Below, piece by piece: positions 35,797 through 43,302 of a stretch of 64,000 nt of DNA (position 1 is the first letter of the stretch; each line of letters opens with the position of its first letter). The notes beneath the pieces are model-generated. The model searched no databases and had not been told where the DNA came from. It was given only the letters and a program-made list of their open reading frames with translations. The position numbers and the translations under genes are program-made. The stretch is from positions 62,001-126,000 of the forward strand of contig CAMTOQ010000002.1 of assembly GCA_947074205.1 (NCBI GenBank), in the 5' to 3' direction. The stretch comes from an uncultured Bacteroides sp. (GTDB lineage: Bacteria; Bacteroidota; Bacteroidia; Bacteroidales; Bacteroidaceae).

Positions 35797-36681
35797 ATGA
35801 GAAAGATTAAAGTAGGAATTGTACAACAGAGCAATACCCCAGACTTGCGCGGTAACTTAATGAAACTTGCCGAGCGTATCACTCAACTTGCCCAACAAGG
35901 GGCAGAGCTTGTGGTTCTACAAGAACTCCACAACTCACTATACTTCTGCCAAACAGAAGATACCAATTTATTTGACTTAGCAGAAACTATTCCTGGTCCT
36001 TCGACAGGATTTTATTCAGAGCTTGCAGCCAAAAACAAGATTGTTTTGGTCACTTCATTGTTTGAGAAACGTGCACCCGGCCTTTACCACAATACGGCTG
36101 TTGTATTCGACACAGACGGTTCCATTGCAGGTAAGTACCGCAAAATGCACATCCCAGACGATCCTGCCTACTACGAGAAATTCTATTTTACGCCCGGTGA
36201 TATTGGCTTTGAGCCAATTAGTACCTCGTTGGGTAAGTTAGGTGTATTGGTTTGCTGGGATCAGTGGTATCCCGAAGCTGCCCGCTTAATGGCACTAAAA
36301 GGGGCTGAACTGTTAATCTATCCTACGGCAATCGGCTGGGAAAGCAGCGACACACCCGAAGAGCAGTCGCGCCAGCTTAATGCATGGATCATATCTCAAC
36401 GTGCGCATGCCGTTGCCAATGGCTTGCCAGTTATTTCAGTAAATCGTGTGGGGCATGAAACCGATCCATCTGAGATGACTAATGGCATCAACTTCTGGGG
36501 TAACAGTTTTGTGGCCGGCCCACAAGGTGAACTACTCTACGAAGCTCCCAACGACACTGAGACAACACAAATTGTAGAAGTAGATCTAGAGCGCTCTGAA
36601 AACGTGCGACGCTGGTGGCCATTCCTGCGCGACCGTCGAATAGACGAATATGGAGGCTTAACCAAAAGATTTATCGACTAA
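35797..36681 (+). CDS. aguB: N-carbamoylputrescine amidase
   Basis: Converts N-carbamoylputrescine to putrescine, CO2 and ammonia, completing the agmatine route. A 294-residue nitrilase-fold enzyme with the catalytic triad Glu43 (LQELHNS), Lys116 (KYRKMHIPDDP) and Cys153 (LVCWDQWYPE). The HIPDDPAYYEKFYFTPGD and WWPFLRDRRIDEYGG stretches are characteristic of this subfamily rather than beta-ureidopropionase. It follows aguA by 32 bases. Arginine decarboxylase, which makes agmatine, is not in the window. Confidence 0.95.
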   Translation: MRKIKVGIVQQSNTPDLRGNLMKLAERITQLAQQGAELVVLQELHNSLYFCQTEDTNLFDLAETIPGPSTGFYSELAAKNKIVLVTSLFEKRAPGLYHNTAVVFDTDGSIAGKYRKMHIPDDPAYYEKFYFTPGDIGFEPISTSLGKLGVLVCWDQWYPEAARLMALKGAELLIYPTAIGWESSDTPEEQSRQLNAWIISQRAHAVANGLPVISVNRVGHETDPSEMTNGINFWGNSFVAGPQGELLYEAPNDTETTQIVEVDLERSENVRRWWPFLRDRRIDEYGGLTKRFID

Positions 36682-36707
36682 GTAGGCCGATAACTTATAT
36701 AACAAAA

Positions 36708-36740
36708 GAGGATGCCCATATGGACATCCTCTCTCTATTT
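36708..36740 (+). terminator. Terminator of the agmatine operon
   Basis: GAGGATG (36708-36714) pairs with CATCCTC (36725-36731), with CCATATGG self-complementary between them, then TCTCTATTTC. The T run is weak. Confidence 0.65.
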
Positions 36741-36761
36741 CGCCTAAAATCTATCTAATTA

Positions 36762-37100
36762 TTAGTATCTTCTGCGATCGTAACCACCACCACGGTTGCC
36801 ACCTTCGTAACCACCACGGTTTCCGCCACGGTTGCCACCACCGAAAGCTGGTCTTTCAGCTCTTGGACGTGCTACGCTTACGCGGATAGTTTTGCCTTCG
36901 AAATCAGTCTCGTTAAGAGCATCGATAGCAGCTTGACCTTCTTCATCGTTTGGCATTTCAACAAAGCCAAAACCACGTGAACGACCTGTTTCGCGATCGT
37001 TGATAATGTTAGCAGATACTACTTCACCGTAAGCAGCAAATAAATCATGTAAGCTGTCACTCTGTGTGCCCCAGCTCAAGTTTGAAACATAAATGTTCAT
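36762..37100 (-). CDS. RRM-domain RNA-binding protein with Gly/Arg-rich tail
   Basis: 112 residues: one RNA recognition motif (about 1-80) with RNP2 IYVSNLSW and RNP1 RSRGFGFVEM, then a tail made of GGNRGG and GGYEGG units ending DRRRY. This resembles the small glycine-rich RNA-binding proteins of cyanobacteria and plants and is common in Bacteroides, which often lack Hfq. Likely a global RNA chaperone or stabiliser. It is the third gene of an operon with a DEAD helicase and a cold-shock-domain protein (17 bases after the latter). Confidence 0.93.
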   Translation of the reverse strand: MNIYVSNLSWGTQSDSLHDLFAAYGEVVSANIINDRETGRSRGFGFVEMPNDEEGQAAIDALNETDFEGKTIRVSVARPRAERPAFGGGNRGGNRGGYEGGNRGGGYDRRRY

Positions 37101-37117
37101 CTTCTTTTTCTATTAAA

Positions 37118-37558
37118 TTATTGTTTTATAATTGAAATGCTTACGGCTGTTAGTCCCCTTGCACCTCTTTCTATTTCAAAATTCACTTTATTACCTTCCG
37201 CAATTTCAGCCGGTGCCGAAGTGATGTGGAAGAAAAGTTTATCTCCATTCTTCAAGTTCTTGATAAAACCATATCCCTTTGAAGAGTTGAAGTGTTCTAC
37301 AATGCCTTCAAGAGGAGCTTCTACGATATCTTCTTGTTTGGAAACCGAAATGGCAATATCTTCTACGTTCACCTCAGCCACTTTTGTTTCGGGAGGTGTG
37401 TCGTGAAGACGACCAAATTCATCTACATAAGCTATCATATCATCAAAAGATCGCGAACCTGTGCTTTGACGCTCATCTTTGCGCTTTTGCTTTTCCTGAC
37501 GCTTTTGTTCTTTCAGTTTCTCTCTGTCTCGTTTATTCGAAGTTACTCTATTTGCCAT
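37118..37558 (-). CDS. Cold-shock-domain protein with basic N-terminal extension
   Basis: 146 residues. Residues 1-38 are extremely charged (RDREKLKEQKRQEKQKRKDERQ) and likely bind RNA or form a helix; a linker contains FDDMIAYVDEFGRLHDTPPE. The C-terminal 65 residues are a cold-shock domain with EGIVEHFNSSKGYGFIKN (RNP1-like) and KLFFHITS. The extension distinguishes it from single-domain CspA. The gene is sandwiched between the helicase (9 bases) and the RRM gene (17 bases) and is clearly cotranscribed. Confidence 0.92.
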   Translation of the reverse strand: MANRVTSNKRDREKLKEQKRQEKQKRKDERQSTGSRSFDDMIAYVDEFGRLHDTPPETKVAEVNVEDIAISVSKQEDIVEAPLEGIVEHFNSSKGYGFIKNLKNGDKLFFHITSAPAEIAEGNKVNFEIERGARGLTAVSISIIKQ

Positions 37559-37567
37559 TTATTATTA

Positions 37568-38692
37568 TTAATTGCTTGATAACTGTTTAAGTCTTTTTCC
37601 TGTTAATTTCTGAATACTATTCACCATTGGCTTTTCTTCGGTGGTACAGAGCGTGTACGCTACCCCACTTTTACCAGCACGACCGGTTCTACCAATTCGG
37701 TGCACATAAGTTTCTGCGACATCGGGTAAATCGTAGTTAACCACCACCCCTAAGTCTTGTATATCAATGCCACGAGCCGCAATATCTGTTGCCACAATAA
37801 TATTGGACTTGCCCGATTTGATGTTGTTTAATGCATTTTGACGAGCGTTCTGCGACTTATTGCCATGGATTGCTTCGCATTTAATATTACGCTTGTTCAA
37901 CGTACGTGCTATGCGATCGGCACCATGCTTAGTGCGCGAGAATACAATTACCGATTTATTATTGTGCTCCGTAAGGATGTCTACCAACGTTTCAATCTTC
38001 TTTGGTTTCTCCACAAGATAAAGCATCTGCTGAATAGTATCGACTACCGATGAAACAGGAGCTACTTCAACCTTCAGGGGATTATTAAGGATTGATTTCG
38101 AGATAGAAACAATCTCTTTTGGCAAAGTTGCCGAGAAGAGCATTGTTTGACGCTTACGAGGAAGCAAGGGCAACAATTTACGTATATCATGTATAAAACC
38201 CATATCGAGCATACGATCGGCTTCATCAAGTACGAAATGTGAGAGCTTATCTAAACGCACAACGCCTTGACCTATAAAGTCGAGCAAACGCCCTGGCGTG
38301 GCTATCAGAATATCTACCCCCGATTTCAACACTCTAATTTGTGGATTCTGATTAACACCTCCAAAAATAACAGTATGTTTCAATCGAGTGAATTTGCAGT
38401 AATCTCTGAAAGACTCTTCAATCTGGATAGCCAACTCACGAGTTGGAGTAAGGATAAGAGCCTTTACTGAGCGAAATTCGCCTTTTACATTTTCGCGCTT
38501 AGATAGTTGTTCTATTATGGGAATCGCAAAGGCGGCGGTTTTGCCTGTCCCAGTCTGCGCTAAACCCAATAGATCGCGACCTGCGACTGCTACTGGAATA
38601 GCCTTTTGCTGAATGGGCGTGGGCGTTGAATATTTTTTCTCTTTCAAAGCACGCATAACGGGCTCTGATATATTGAGCTGATTAAATGTCAT
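37568..38692 (-). CDS. DEAD-box ATP-dependent RNA helicase, RhlE-like
   Basis: 374 residues with all helicase motifs: Q motif (PTPIQQKAI), I (AQTGTGKT), Ia (PTRELA), Ib (TPGR), II (DEAD), III (SAT), IV (VIVFSRTKH), V (ATDIAARGID) and VI (HRIGRTGRAG). It stops shortly after motif VI and lacks the long basic tail of many RhlE proteins. Acts in RNA unwinding, ribosome assembly or mRNA decay, often at low temperature. First gene of the three-gene RNA operon. A -7 box is about 200 bases upstream, implying a long untranslated leader. Confidence 0.93.
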   Translation of the reverse strand: MTFNQLNISEPVMRALKEKKYSTPTPIQQKAIPVAVAGRDLLGLAQTGTGKTAAFAIPIIEQLSKRENVKGEFRSVKALILTPTRELAIQIEESFRDYCKFTRLKHTVIFGGVNQNPQIRVLKSGVDILIATPGRLLDFIGQGVVRLDKLSHFVLDEADRMLDMGFIHDIRKLLPLLPRKRQTMLFSATLPKEIVSISKSILNNPLKVEVAPVSSVVDTIQQMLYLVEKPKKIETLVDILTEHNNKSVIVFSRTKHGADRIARTLNKRNIKCEAIHGNKSQNARQNALNNIKSGKSNIIVATDIAARGIDIQDLGVVVNYDLPDVAETYVHRIGRTGRAGKSGVAYTLCTTEEKPMVNSIQKLTGKRLKQLSSN

Positions 38693-38890
38693 AAAAATAA
38701 TTTGAGTGTAAAACCTGTATTGCCATCACATTCTTTTTAAAAGAGTAAGAATGTATACAAGTCTCCCAACAAAGGAGCAAATAATGATGTCAATTTTGAA
38801 GTAGATTAATCCGCCGGAGAAAAGTGAAAATTAGCGGAGTATTGCAAGCCCAAAGAAGATTTCAGAACAAACCCAATTGTTTTAATATCG

Positions 38891-38898
38891 CAAAGATA
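38891..38898 (-). promoter_or_regulatory. Promoter -7 element for the RNA helicase operon
   Basis: Minus-strand TATCTTTG fits TAnnTTTG, 199 bases before ATG 38692. It is the only full match in the gap that I found. Confidence 0.5.
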
Positions 38899-38990
38899 GA
38901 GTTTATATTCGTGCCCACCTAACTTTAGTCGATATTTATTGTTTGTGGACATAAAGAAATAATAAAATACAAGATGTTTTTTCACAAATT

Positions 38991-39039
38991 ATGCGGATAT
39001 TTCAGGTCATTCTTTGTATATGACCCAAAACGCCCGCAT
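38991..39039 (-). terminator. Nested hairpin after the PspC gene
   Basis: Outer arms ATGCGG/CCGCAT (38991-38996, 39034-39039) and inner arms GGTCAT/ATGACC (39005-39010, 39020-39025), just after the PspC-gene stop on the minus strand. No T run, so termination is not certain. Confidence 0.45.
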
Positions 39040-39062
39040 AAACCTATATAAGAATTATAGTT

Positions 39063-40103
39063 TTACCAGAAACACAATCCCGCAGCTATCATTACAATGC
39101 TTATTAGCCATATAATAAAGAATATCCATTTCACACCACCTTTAATACCGTTCCAAGAAAATAGACTAGCCAATATCAAGTAGACCAATGCGCCAAATGG
39201 TATAGCTAGAAACAATATCGAGCCAATACAAAGCATCACAGTCCAAACAGATGGCGCATAAATCATTGGAAGATATTCGCTAAAAGGAATAAAGCTCATA
39301 ATGGCTACACTACTACCTGCTGCCATCCCGATACCCCCCAGCAACATCATCAGCAACACAAAGGCCAATAATAACAATACCGGACCAAAGATAACAGCCA
39401 GCAGCACAAGAAATACTTTAAGCAGTATACCAATCAGATAGACAATTATATCTCCAGTTTTTTGGAGCCAAGTGCGGGGTTTATCAGAGTTAACAAAGTC
39501 GTTCACACTTTGAGTTGCTTTATCAAATCCATCGGTTACGGTTTTGCCTATAGACTCCACATTTATCTCTTCACCGCGCATACTCAGCTTCTCAGTTGCG
39601 GTGCGAGCTTCCGGAATCAATATCCAGCAGATTATATATACTGGAACCAATATTCCATATCCAAAAAATAGCAATAAGATGGCTAAGATACGCACCAAAG
39701 TCACATCCCACCCTAGATAGGCAGCAATCCCGCCAAAAACACCGCCCAACATCTTATCATCCGGATTGCGATATAAACGTTTGTCCAACTTTCGACTAGA
39801 CGAAGAATCTGCTTCAGTGCCACAAAAAGCTTCTTCTTGTGATGTTTCAAATTCTTCGGGTTTACCCATCTGCTGAATAACCTGTTCGGCATCTGCAATA
39901 GTAATCACCTGTTGGCCTGAGTTTATCTTTTCAATAAACAACTCTGAAATTCGGCTTTCAATATCGCTTGCAATTTCTTCACCCCCTTCTTGTTTATTAA
40001 AATAGTTCTTTAGGTTTTCAAGATAGTTCTCTAAAAGCTGGTAAGCATCTTCATCTATATGGAATACAGTTCCGCTAAGATTTACTGTTAAAGTCTTTTT
40101 CAT
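39063..40103 (-). CDS. PspC-domain membrane protein
   Basis: 346 residues from ATG 40103 (MKKTLTVNLSG). The N-terminal 100 residues are cytoplasmic (IDEDAYQLLENYLENLKNYF, then a QxxxMGKPEEF motif); the PspC domain follows (about 108-165: KRLYRNPDDKMLGGVFGGIAAYLGWDVTLVRI) with its membrane hairpin; after a soluble linker come four or five further membrane segments. PspC proteins sense or respond to inner-membrane stress. It is cotranscribed with a PadR repressor gene 17 bases upstream, whose operator lies in their shared promoter, so it is probably repressed until a signal releases PadR. Confidence 0.9.
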   Translation of the reverse strand: MKKTLTVNLSGTVFHIDEDAYQLLENYLENLKNYFNKQEGGEEIASDIESRISELFIEKINSGQQVITIADAEQVIQQMGKPEEFETSQEEAFCGTEADSSSSRKLDKRLYRNPDDKMLGGVFGGIAAYLGWDVTLVRILAILLLFFGYGILVPVYIICWILIPEARTATEKLSMRGEEINVESIGKTVTDGFDKATQSVNDFVNSDKPRTWLQKTGDIIVYLIGILLKVFLVLLAVIFGPVLLLLAFVLLMMLLGGIGMAAGSSVAIMSFIPFSEYLPMIYAPSVWTVMLCIGSILFLAIPFGALVYLILASLFSWNGIKGGVKWIFFIIWLISIVMIAAGLCFW

Positions 40104-40120
40104 CACTTATTCATTTTAAA

Positions 40121-40447
40121 TTATCCATTTGCTATTTTTCTTACAGTCTCATTAAGTTCATGCCATGATGCTTCTAGTTCTTTCAAAACATCTTCCCCTT
40201 TAGCAGTTAAGGAGTAATACTTTCGTGGAGGCCCTTGAGTAGATTCCACCCATTCATAGCACAATAGCTCATCATTCTTAAGACGCGTCAATAAAGGATA
40301 TAAGGTCCCCTCGACCACTATAAGGTGAGCTTCTTTCAGCTTAGCAATAATATCGGATGCATAAGCGGCTTCTCTATGAAGTAGCAGCATAATACAATAT
40401 TCCAACATTCCTTTGCGCATCTGCGACTTTACGTTGTTTACATTCAT
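40121..40447 (-). CDS. PadR-family transcriptional repressor
   Basis: Start taken at ATG 40447 (108 residues, MNVNNVKSQMRKGML), the usual subfamily-2 PadR start. A winged helix (about 10-80) contains LEYCIMLLLHREAAYASDIIAKL, VVEGTLYPLLTRL and the wing GPPRKYYSLTAKG; a short C-terminal helix dimerises it. PadR repressors of this class respond to envelope-active compounds or small molecules. First gene of the PadR-PspC operon. A perfect 9+9 palindrome lies in its promoter, consistent with autorepression. Confidence 0.93.
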   Translation of the reverse strand: MNVNNVKSQMRKGMLEYCIMLLLHREAAYASDIIAKLKEAHLIVVEGTLYPLLTRLKNDELLCYEWVESTQGPPRKYYSLTAKGEDVLKELEASWHELNETVRKIANG

Positions 40448-40476
40448 ATCTATAGTTCTTTTTCTTTTAGACGAAA

Positions 40477-40484
40477 CAAATATA
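40477..40484 (-). promoter_or_regulatory. Promoter -7 element for the PadR-PspC operon
   Basis: Minus-strand TATATTTG fits TAnnTTTG, 29 bases before ATG 40447. Confidence 0.65.
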
Positions 40485-40495
40485 TGTATAGTTGC

Positions 40496-40518
40496 AGTAC
40501 TATGCATCACATAGTACT
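40496..40518. promoter_or_regulatory. Probable PadR operator
   Basis: AGTACTATG (40496-40504) and CATAGTACT (40510-40518) are perfect inverted arms with five bases between. The element covers the -33 position of the promoter for the PadR gene (-7 at 40477-40484). The ATG...CAT core resembles the ATGT/ACAT half-sites of known PadR operators. Confidence 0.7.
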
Positions 40519-40574
40519 AAATTAACATTAATTATTCGTCTTGAAATCTCCCCATAGTAGGTAGCAACAAAAAA

Positions 40575-40599
40575 AAGCGCATCTAGAACAGACGCGCTT
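40575..40599 (-). terminator. Terminator of the beta-propeller lipoprotein gene
   Basis: Minus strand AAGCGC...GCGCTT stem (40594-40599 with 40575-40580, extended by TCT/AGA), followed by a run of T's. Confidence 0.82.
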
Positions 40600-40617
40600 A
40601 GAAAATATTTTAAGTAA

Positions 40618-41505
40618 TTAAAGACCAACCACCACCACTTCGCTAGTGACGAGTACAGGAATATACAAGGAGTCTTTTAGAATGCTAATATCAGCAGCTC
40701 CCAACGGATGTACCCCTTCAATAGTCAGATAATCTATTTCTTTAGACTTTAGATCGACATAACCAATCTTGCCGCCATCCCAATTTGTAAAATAGAGCTT
40801 ACCCTTATGAACAGCTAAACCATCATATTGTCCTGCTTGGCTGATCACCTTTTCTAGTTTTGGATTAGCTATATCCGGAATACAATAAATGACATTATCT
40901 TGTGTCGTTACATTATCTGCCGGATACGACGCCACATAAAGTTTTTTGCCACTAAACGCCAGACCATTAGCACCAACCACATCCATCCATTCTTCCGGTT
41001 TCTCTGAGACGAGACTATCCATATTCGATAAATTCAATCGATAAACCTTACCCACATCTGTTGCTGACACATAAGCCCACTCACCAGATATAGCGATATC
41101 ATTCAAATATAAAACATTATTGGGGAAGCAAACTACCTGTGGAGTCTTCATTATGTCGAGAAGATTGTAGATCACAACTCTGCCAACATCAGCTATCAGC
41201 AGATAATCATCTTTGACAGCCATACCTTTTGGCGCATTGAGATAACCATCCGGAGATATATACATTTCTGTAATATCACCATCAAGTTTTACAACATACC
41301 CCTTCCCATCTCTATTAAGAGATGACAATTTATCACCACCAAAATTTGTAACCAGCATAGAGCCTTTATAAGACACAGTTCCCTCACAAAACTTCAACCC
41401 CGACTTTATAACTAAGGGCTTCATGGGGCTTTGACTATTTGGAGCTTTAGAGCATCCAAACAGACAAAACGACGCAATAGCTGCGCATAATAGTTTTTTT
41501 ATCAT
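40618..41505 (-). CDS. Lipoprotein with SMP-30/NHL-like beta-propeller
   Basis: 295 residues from ATG 41505. A lipoprotein signal MIKKLLCAAIASFCLFGC predicts lipid attachment at the Cys of LFGC. The rest is made of propeller blades with recurring NAPKGMAVKDDYLLIADVGRVV, LNDIAISGEWAYVSATDVGKVYRL and YDGLAVHKGKLYFTNWDGGKIG units, as in SMP-30/gluconolactonase or NHL proteins. Metal ligands for a lactonase are plausible (Glu, Asn, Asp within blades) but I cannot assign an activity. It ends in a good terminator and starts 113 bases downstream of the ferritin-like gene. Confidence 0.78.
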   Translation of the reverse strand: MIKKLLCAAIASFCLFGCSKAPNSQSPMKPLVIKSGLKFCEGTVSYKGSMLVTNFGGDKLSSLNRDGKGYVVKLDGDITEMYISPDGYLNAPKGMAVKDDYLLIADVGRVVIYNLLDIMKTPQVVCFPNNVLYLNDIAISGEWAYVSATDVGKVYRLNLSNMDSLVSEKPEEWMDVVGANGLAFSGKKLYVASYPADNVTTQDNVIYCIPDIANPKLEKVISQAGQYDGLAVHKGKLYFTNWDGGKIGYVDLKSKEIDYLTIEGVHPLGAADISILKDSLYIPVLVTSEVVVVGL

Positions 41506-41617
41506 AGATATATTCAATTAAAGAGTGAAACAGTTGAATTCCCGCTCTAAAGATATTAAAAAACTATAACACAAACAACTAAAAGCTTATAATTCTGATG
41601 ATTAGGATATATATTTA

Positions 41618-42157
41618 CTATTCCATGCCAATATCTTCATGACCCGATTCATCATTACCTTTTTCACGTTGAATGGTTTGCAAAGCTAGATATGTTTCTC
41701 CAAACCTAGTACAATTATCAGACTCTACTTCAAAAGCATCCTGATGTTCTTCTTCAATCTCAATCAAGCGTTCAAATAGTCTTTTAGAGGTAGCATCCCC
41801 TAACTCACCGCACTGTTTGGCAAATTCATTGTATATATCGACAGTCTTACTTTCCATATCTGCCGAGATGTTCAACACCTTCGTGATATCCAAGTCAACT
41901 CGACCATTAACCTTCTCTAGATAGATGATATCCGACTGAGGCTTCATTATCACATCTCCTCTTAAAAAGAGAATTCTATCGGAGAGCATATCAATATGCA
42001 TCATCTCCTTAATAGCAATATTCTTATACATTCTTGCTAAATGGGTGTAACCTTTATCCTCAAAATGGAATTGAAAATAAAGATACTGCAACACCGTTTC
42101 AATCTCTTTGGCCACTCCTTTATTGAGCAGCTCAATACTTTTACTTCTATCTGCCAT
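41618..42157 (-). CDS. Bacterioferritin-like diiron protein
   Basis: From ATG 42157 the protein has 179 residues, and its numbering then matches E. coli bacterioferritin: Glu18 (AKEIET), Glu51-Met52-Met53-His54 (KEMMHID), a third Glu near 102 and EEEH around 135-138, giving a ferroxidase-type site; Met52 is the position of the haem ligand in bacterioferritin. The frame is open to another ATG at 42205 (16 more residues). RILFLRGDV parallels RILFLEG. Two cysteines (116, 149) could be relevant to thioferritin-type relatives. Role: iron storage or peroxide defence, inferred. Confidence 0.75.
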   Translation of the reverse strand: MADRSKSIELLNKGVAKEIETVLQYLYFQFHFEDKGYTHLARMYKNIAIKEMMHIDMLSDRILFLRGDVIMKPQSDIIYLEKVNGRVDLDITKVLNISADMESKTVDIYNEFAKQCGELGDATSKRLFERLIEIEEEHQDAFEVESDNCTRFGETYLALQTIQREKGNDESGHEDIGME

Positions 42158-42274
42158 AACTGTTTTGGATTTTAGACTGTCTTTGTTAACAATAAAAGCC
42201 TTCATATTGTTTACTATAGCTAGCAATAAACTATGACCTATCGAGCTAGAAGTTTAGTGCAGAGTAGATAAGAT

Positions 42275-43126
42275 CTAAACAATCTTTTGAAAGCCCACTT
42301 TCTGACGATATTCTTTCGGGGAAATACCGGTATGCTTCTTGAAATAACGACCGAAAAAGGACTGATCGGGAAAATTCAGATTATCAGCTATTTCCTTAAT
42401 AGAAAGATTAGTAGACTGAAGAGTAGCTTTTATTTCTAACACAAGAAACCTATCTATTATATCTTTAGCAGTGGCGTGCTTAGTTACATCGCGTACAATT
42501 GTGGCAAGATAGCGAGAAGAGATAAAAAGCATATCCGCATACCAACCTACATCTCTTTGAGAAGTGCAGTTTTCTCTAACAAGATTTATAAAATTCTTAA
42601 ATATTTCTCTCTTTCGATCTCCTCCTTCAGCTTGCGGAGTTTTAGTATACCTAAGTAACTTATCATAAGCATTCCAAATAAAGACTTGAAGGAGATTGAA
42701 CGCAATATCTTCACGGAAGCGATTCTGATGATCGTGATAAAGAGCTTCGACTGCACTGATTAAATGCACAAGAGGATGAAAGCCCAAATCATCAGGAGTA
42801 AAACAAGGATTGGCAGCAACGAATTGAAAGAATGCCGGATCTAACCTAAAACAGGCTTTACGGAACATATCAACAGAAAAAATAAAGTACCTTATTTCAA
42901 AATCAGGAGAAGCGTCCTTAATAGATATTATTGTTCTAGGAATAACAATAATATTCGTATTATGAACAATCTTATATTCATTTAGCTCTAAACTAAATGT
43001 AGCTTCCCCTCTTTCGCAAAACAGAAGAATACCAAACTCCACTTTGACTAATTTATCGGCAAATTCGGCTAAGTTGCCCTTCCCCACAGTAAAGGATTCT
43101 TTTAAATCGGGTAGTATAGTGTTCAT
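42275..43126 (-). CDS. AraC-family regulator divergent from the RND efflux operon
   Basis: 283 residues: N-terminal cupin-like region (about 20-110, FGILLFCERGEATFSLELNEY) and C-terminal AraC domain (NCTSQRDVGWYADMLFISSRYLATIVRDVT, SIKEIADNLNFPDQSFFGRYFKKHTGISPKEYRQ). It reads away from the efflux operon with a 176-base intergenic region, the usual position for a local regulator. Paralogue of the AraC genes at 30418 and 49565. The bacterioferritin-like gene lies downstream on the same strand, so it might be part of the same transcript. Inducer unknown. Confidence 0.9.
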   Translation of the reverse strand: MNTILPDLKESFTVGKGNLAEFADKLVKVEFGILLFCERGEATFSLELNEYKIVHNTNIIVIPRTIISIKDASPDFEIRYFIFSVDMFRKACFRLDPAFFQFVAANPCFTPDDLGFHPLVHLISAVEALYHDHQNRFREDIAFNLLQVFIWNAYDKLLRYTKTPQAEGGDRKREIFKNFINLVRENCTSQRDVGWYADMLFISSRYLATIVRDVTKHATAKDIIDRFLVLEIKATLQSTNLSIKEIADNLNFPDQSFFGRYFKKHTGISPKEYRQKVGFQKIV

Positions 43127-43137
43127 TTTCGAAAAGA

Positions 43138-43178
43138 AACATTTTTTAGTTTAGACACCAAATATATAACATTTTTTA
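43138..43178 (-). promoter_or_regulatory. AraC gene promoter between two direct repeats
   Basis: Minus-strand -7 TATATTTG at 43159-43166, flanked by AACATTTTTTA at 43138-43148 and 43168-43178, exactly 30 bases apart. The repeats could be regulator half-sites for autoregulation; they are A/T-rich and could be coincidental. Confidence 0.45.
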
Positions 43179-43256
43179 CACACTAACCAAACATTCTGTT
43201 CTTATATTGAACAATTTAGTAGTATTCTAGGCATATTATAAAGCGAGATTAGAGTG

Positions 43257-43264
43257 TACCTTTG
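43257..43264 (+). promoter_or_regulatory. Promoter -7 element for the RND efflux operon
   Basis: TACCTTTG fits TAnnTTTG, 38 bases before ATG 43303. Confidence 0.6.
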
Positions 43265-43302
43265 CACAAGGTAATTAGTATTTTTAATATAGATTGTAAA
43301 AT

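Larger units (their letters stand above)
38693..39062. other. Intergenic region holding a long helicase leader
   Basis: A 370-base gap between the helicase operon (reading left) and the PspC gene (ending at 39063). If the -7 box at 38891 is used, bases 38693-38885 are an untranslated leader of about 190 bases, as cold-shock-type mRNAs often have. No gene seen. The right end carries a nested hairpin at 38991-39039. Confidence 0.5.

Noticed and set aside
36762..36860. Gly-rich codon repeats as a possible CRISPR or tandem repeat
   Set aside because: The repetition is the coding sequence of the GGNRGG tail of the RRM protein; there are no regular spacers.
42158..42226. TTG start for the bacterioferritin-like gene at 42226
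   Set aside because: Non-ATG start without a ribosome site; ATG 42157 reproduces family residue numbering. ATG 42205 remains possible.
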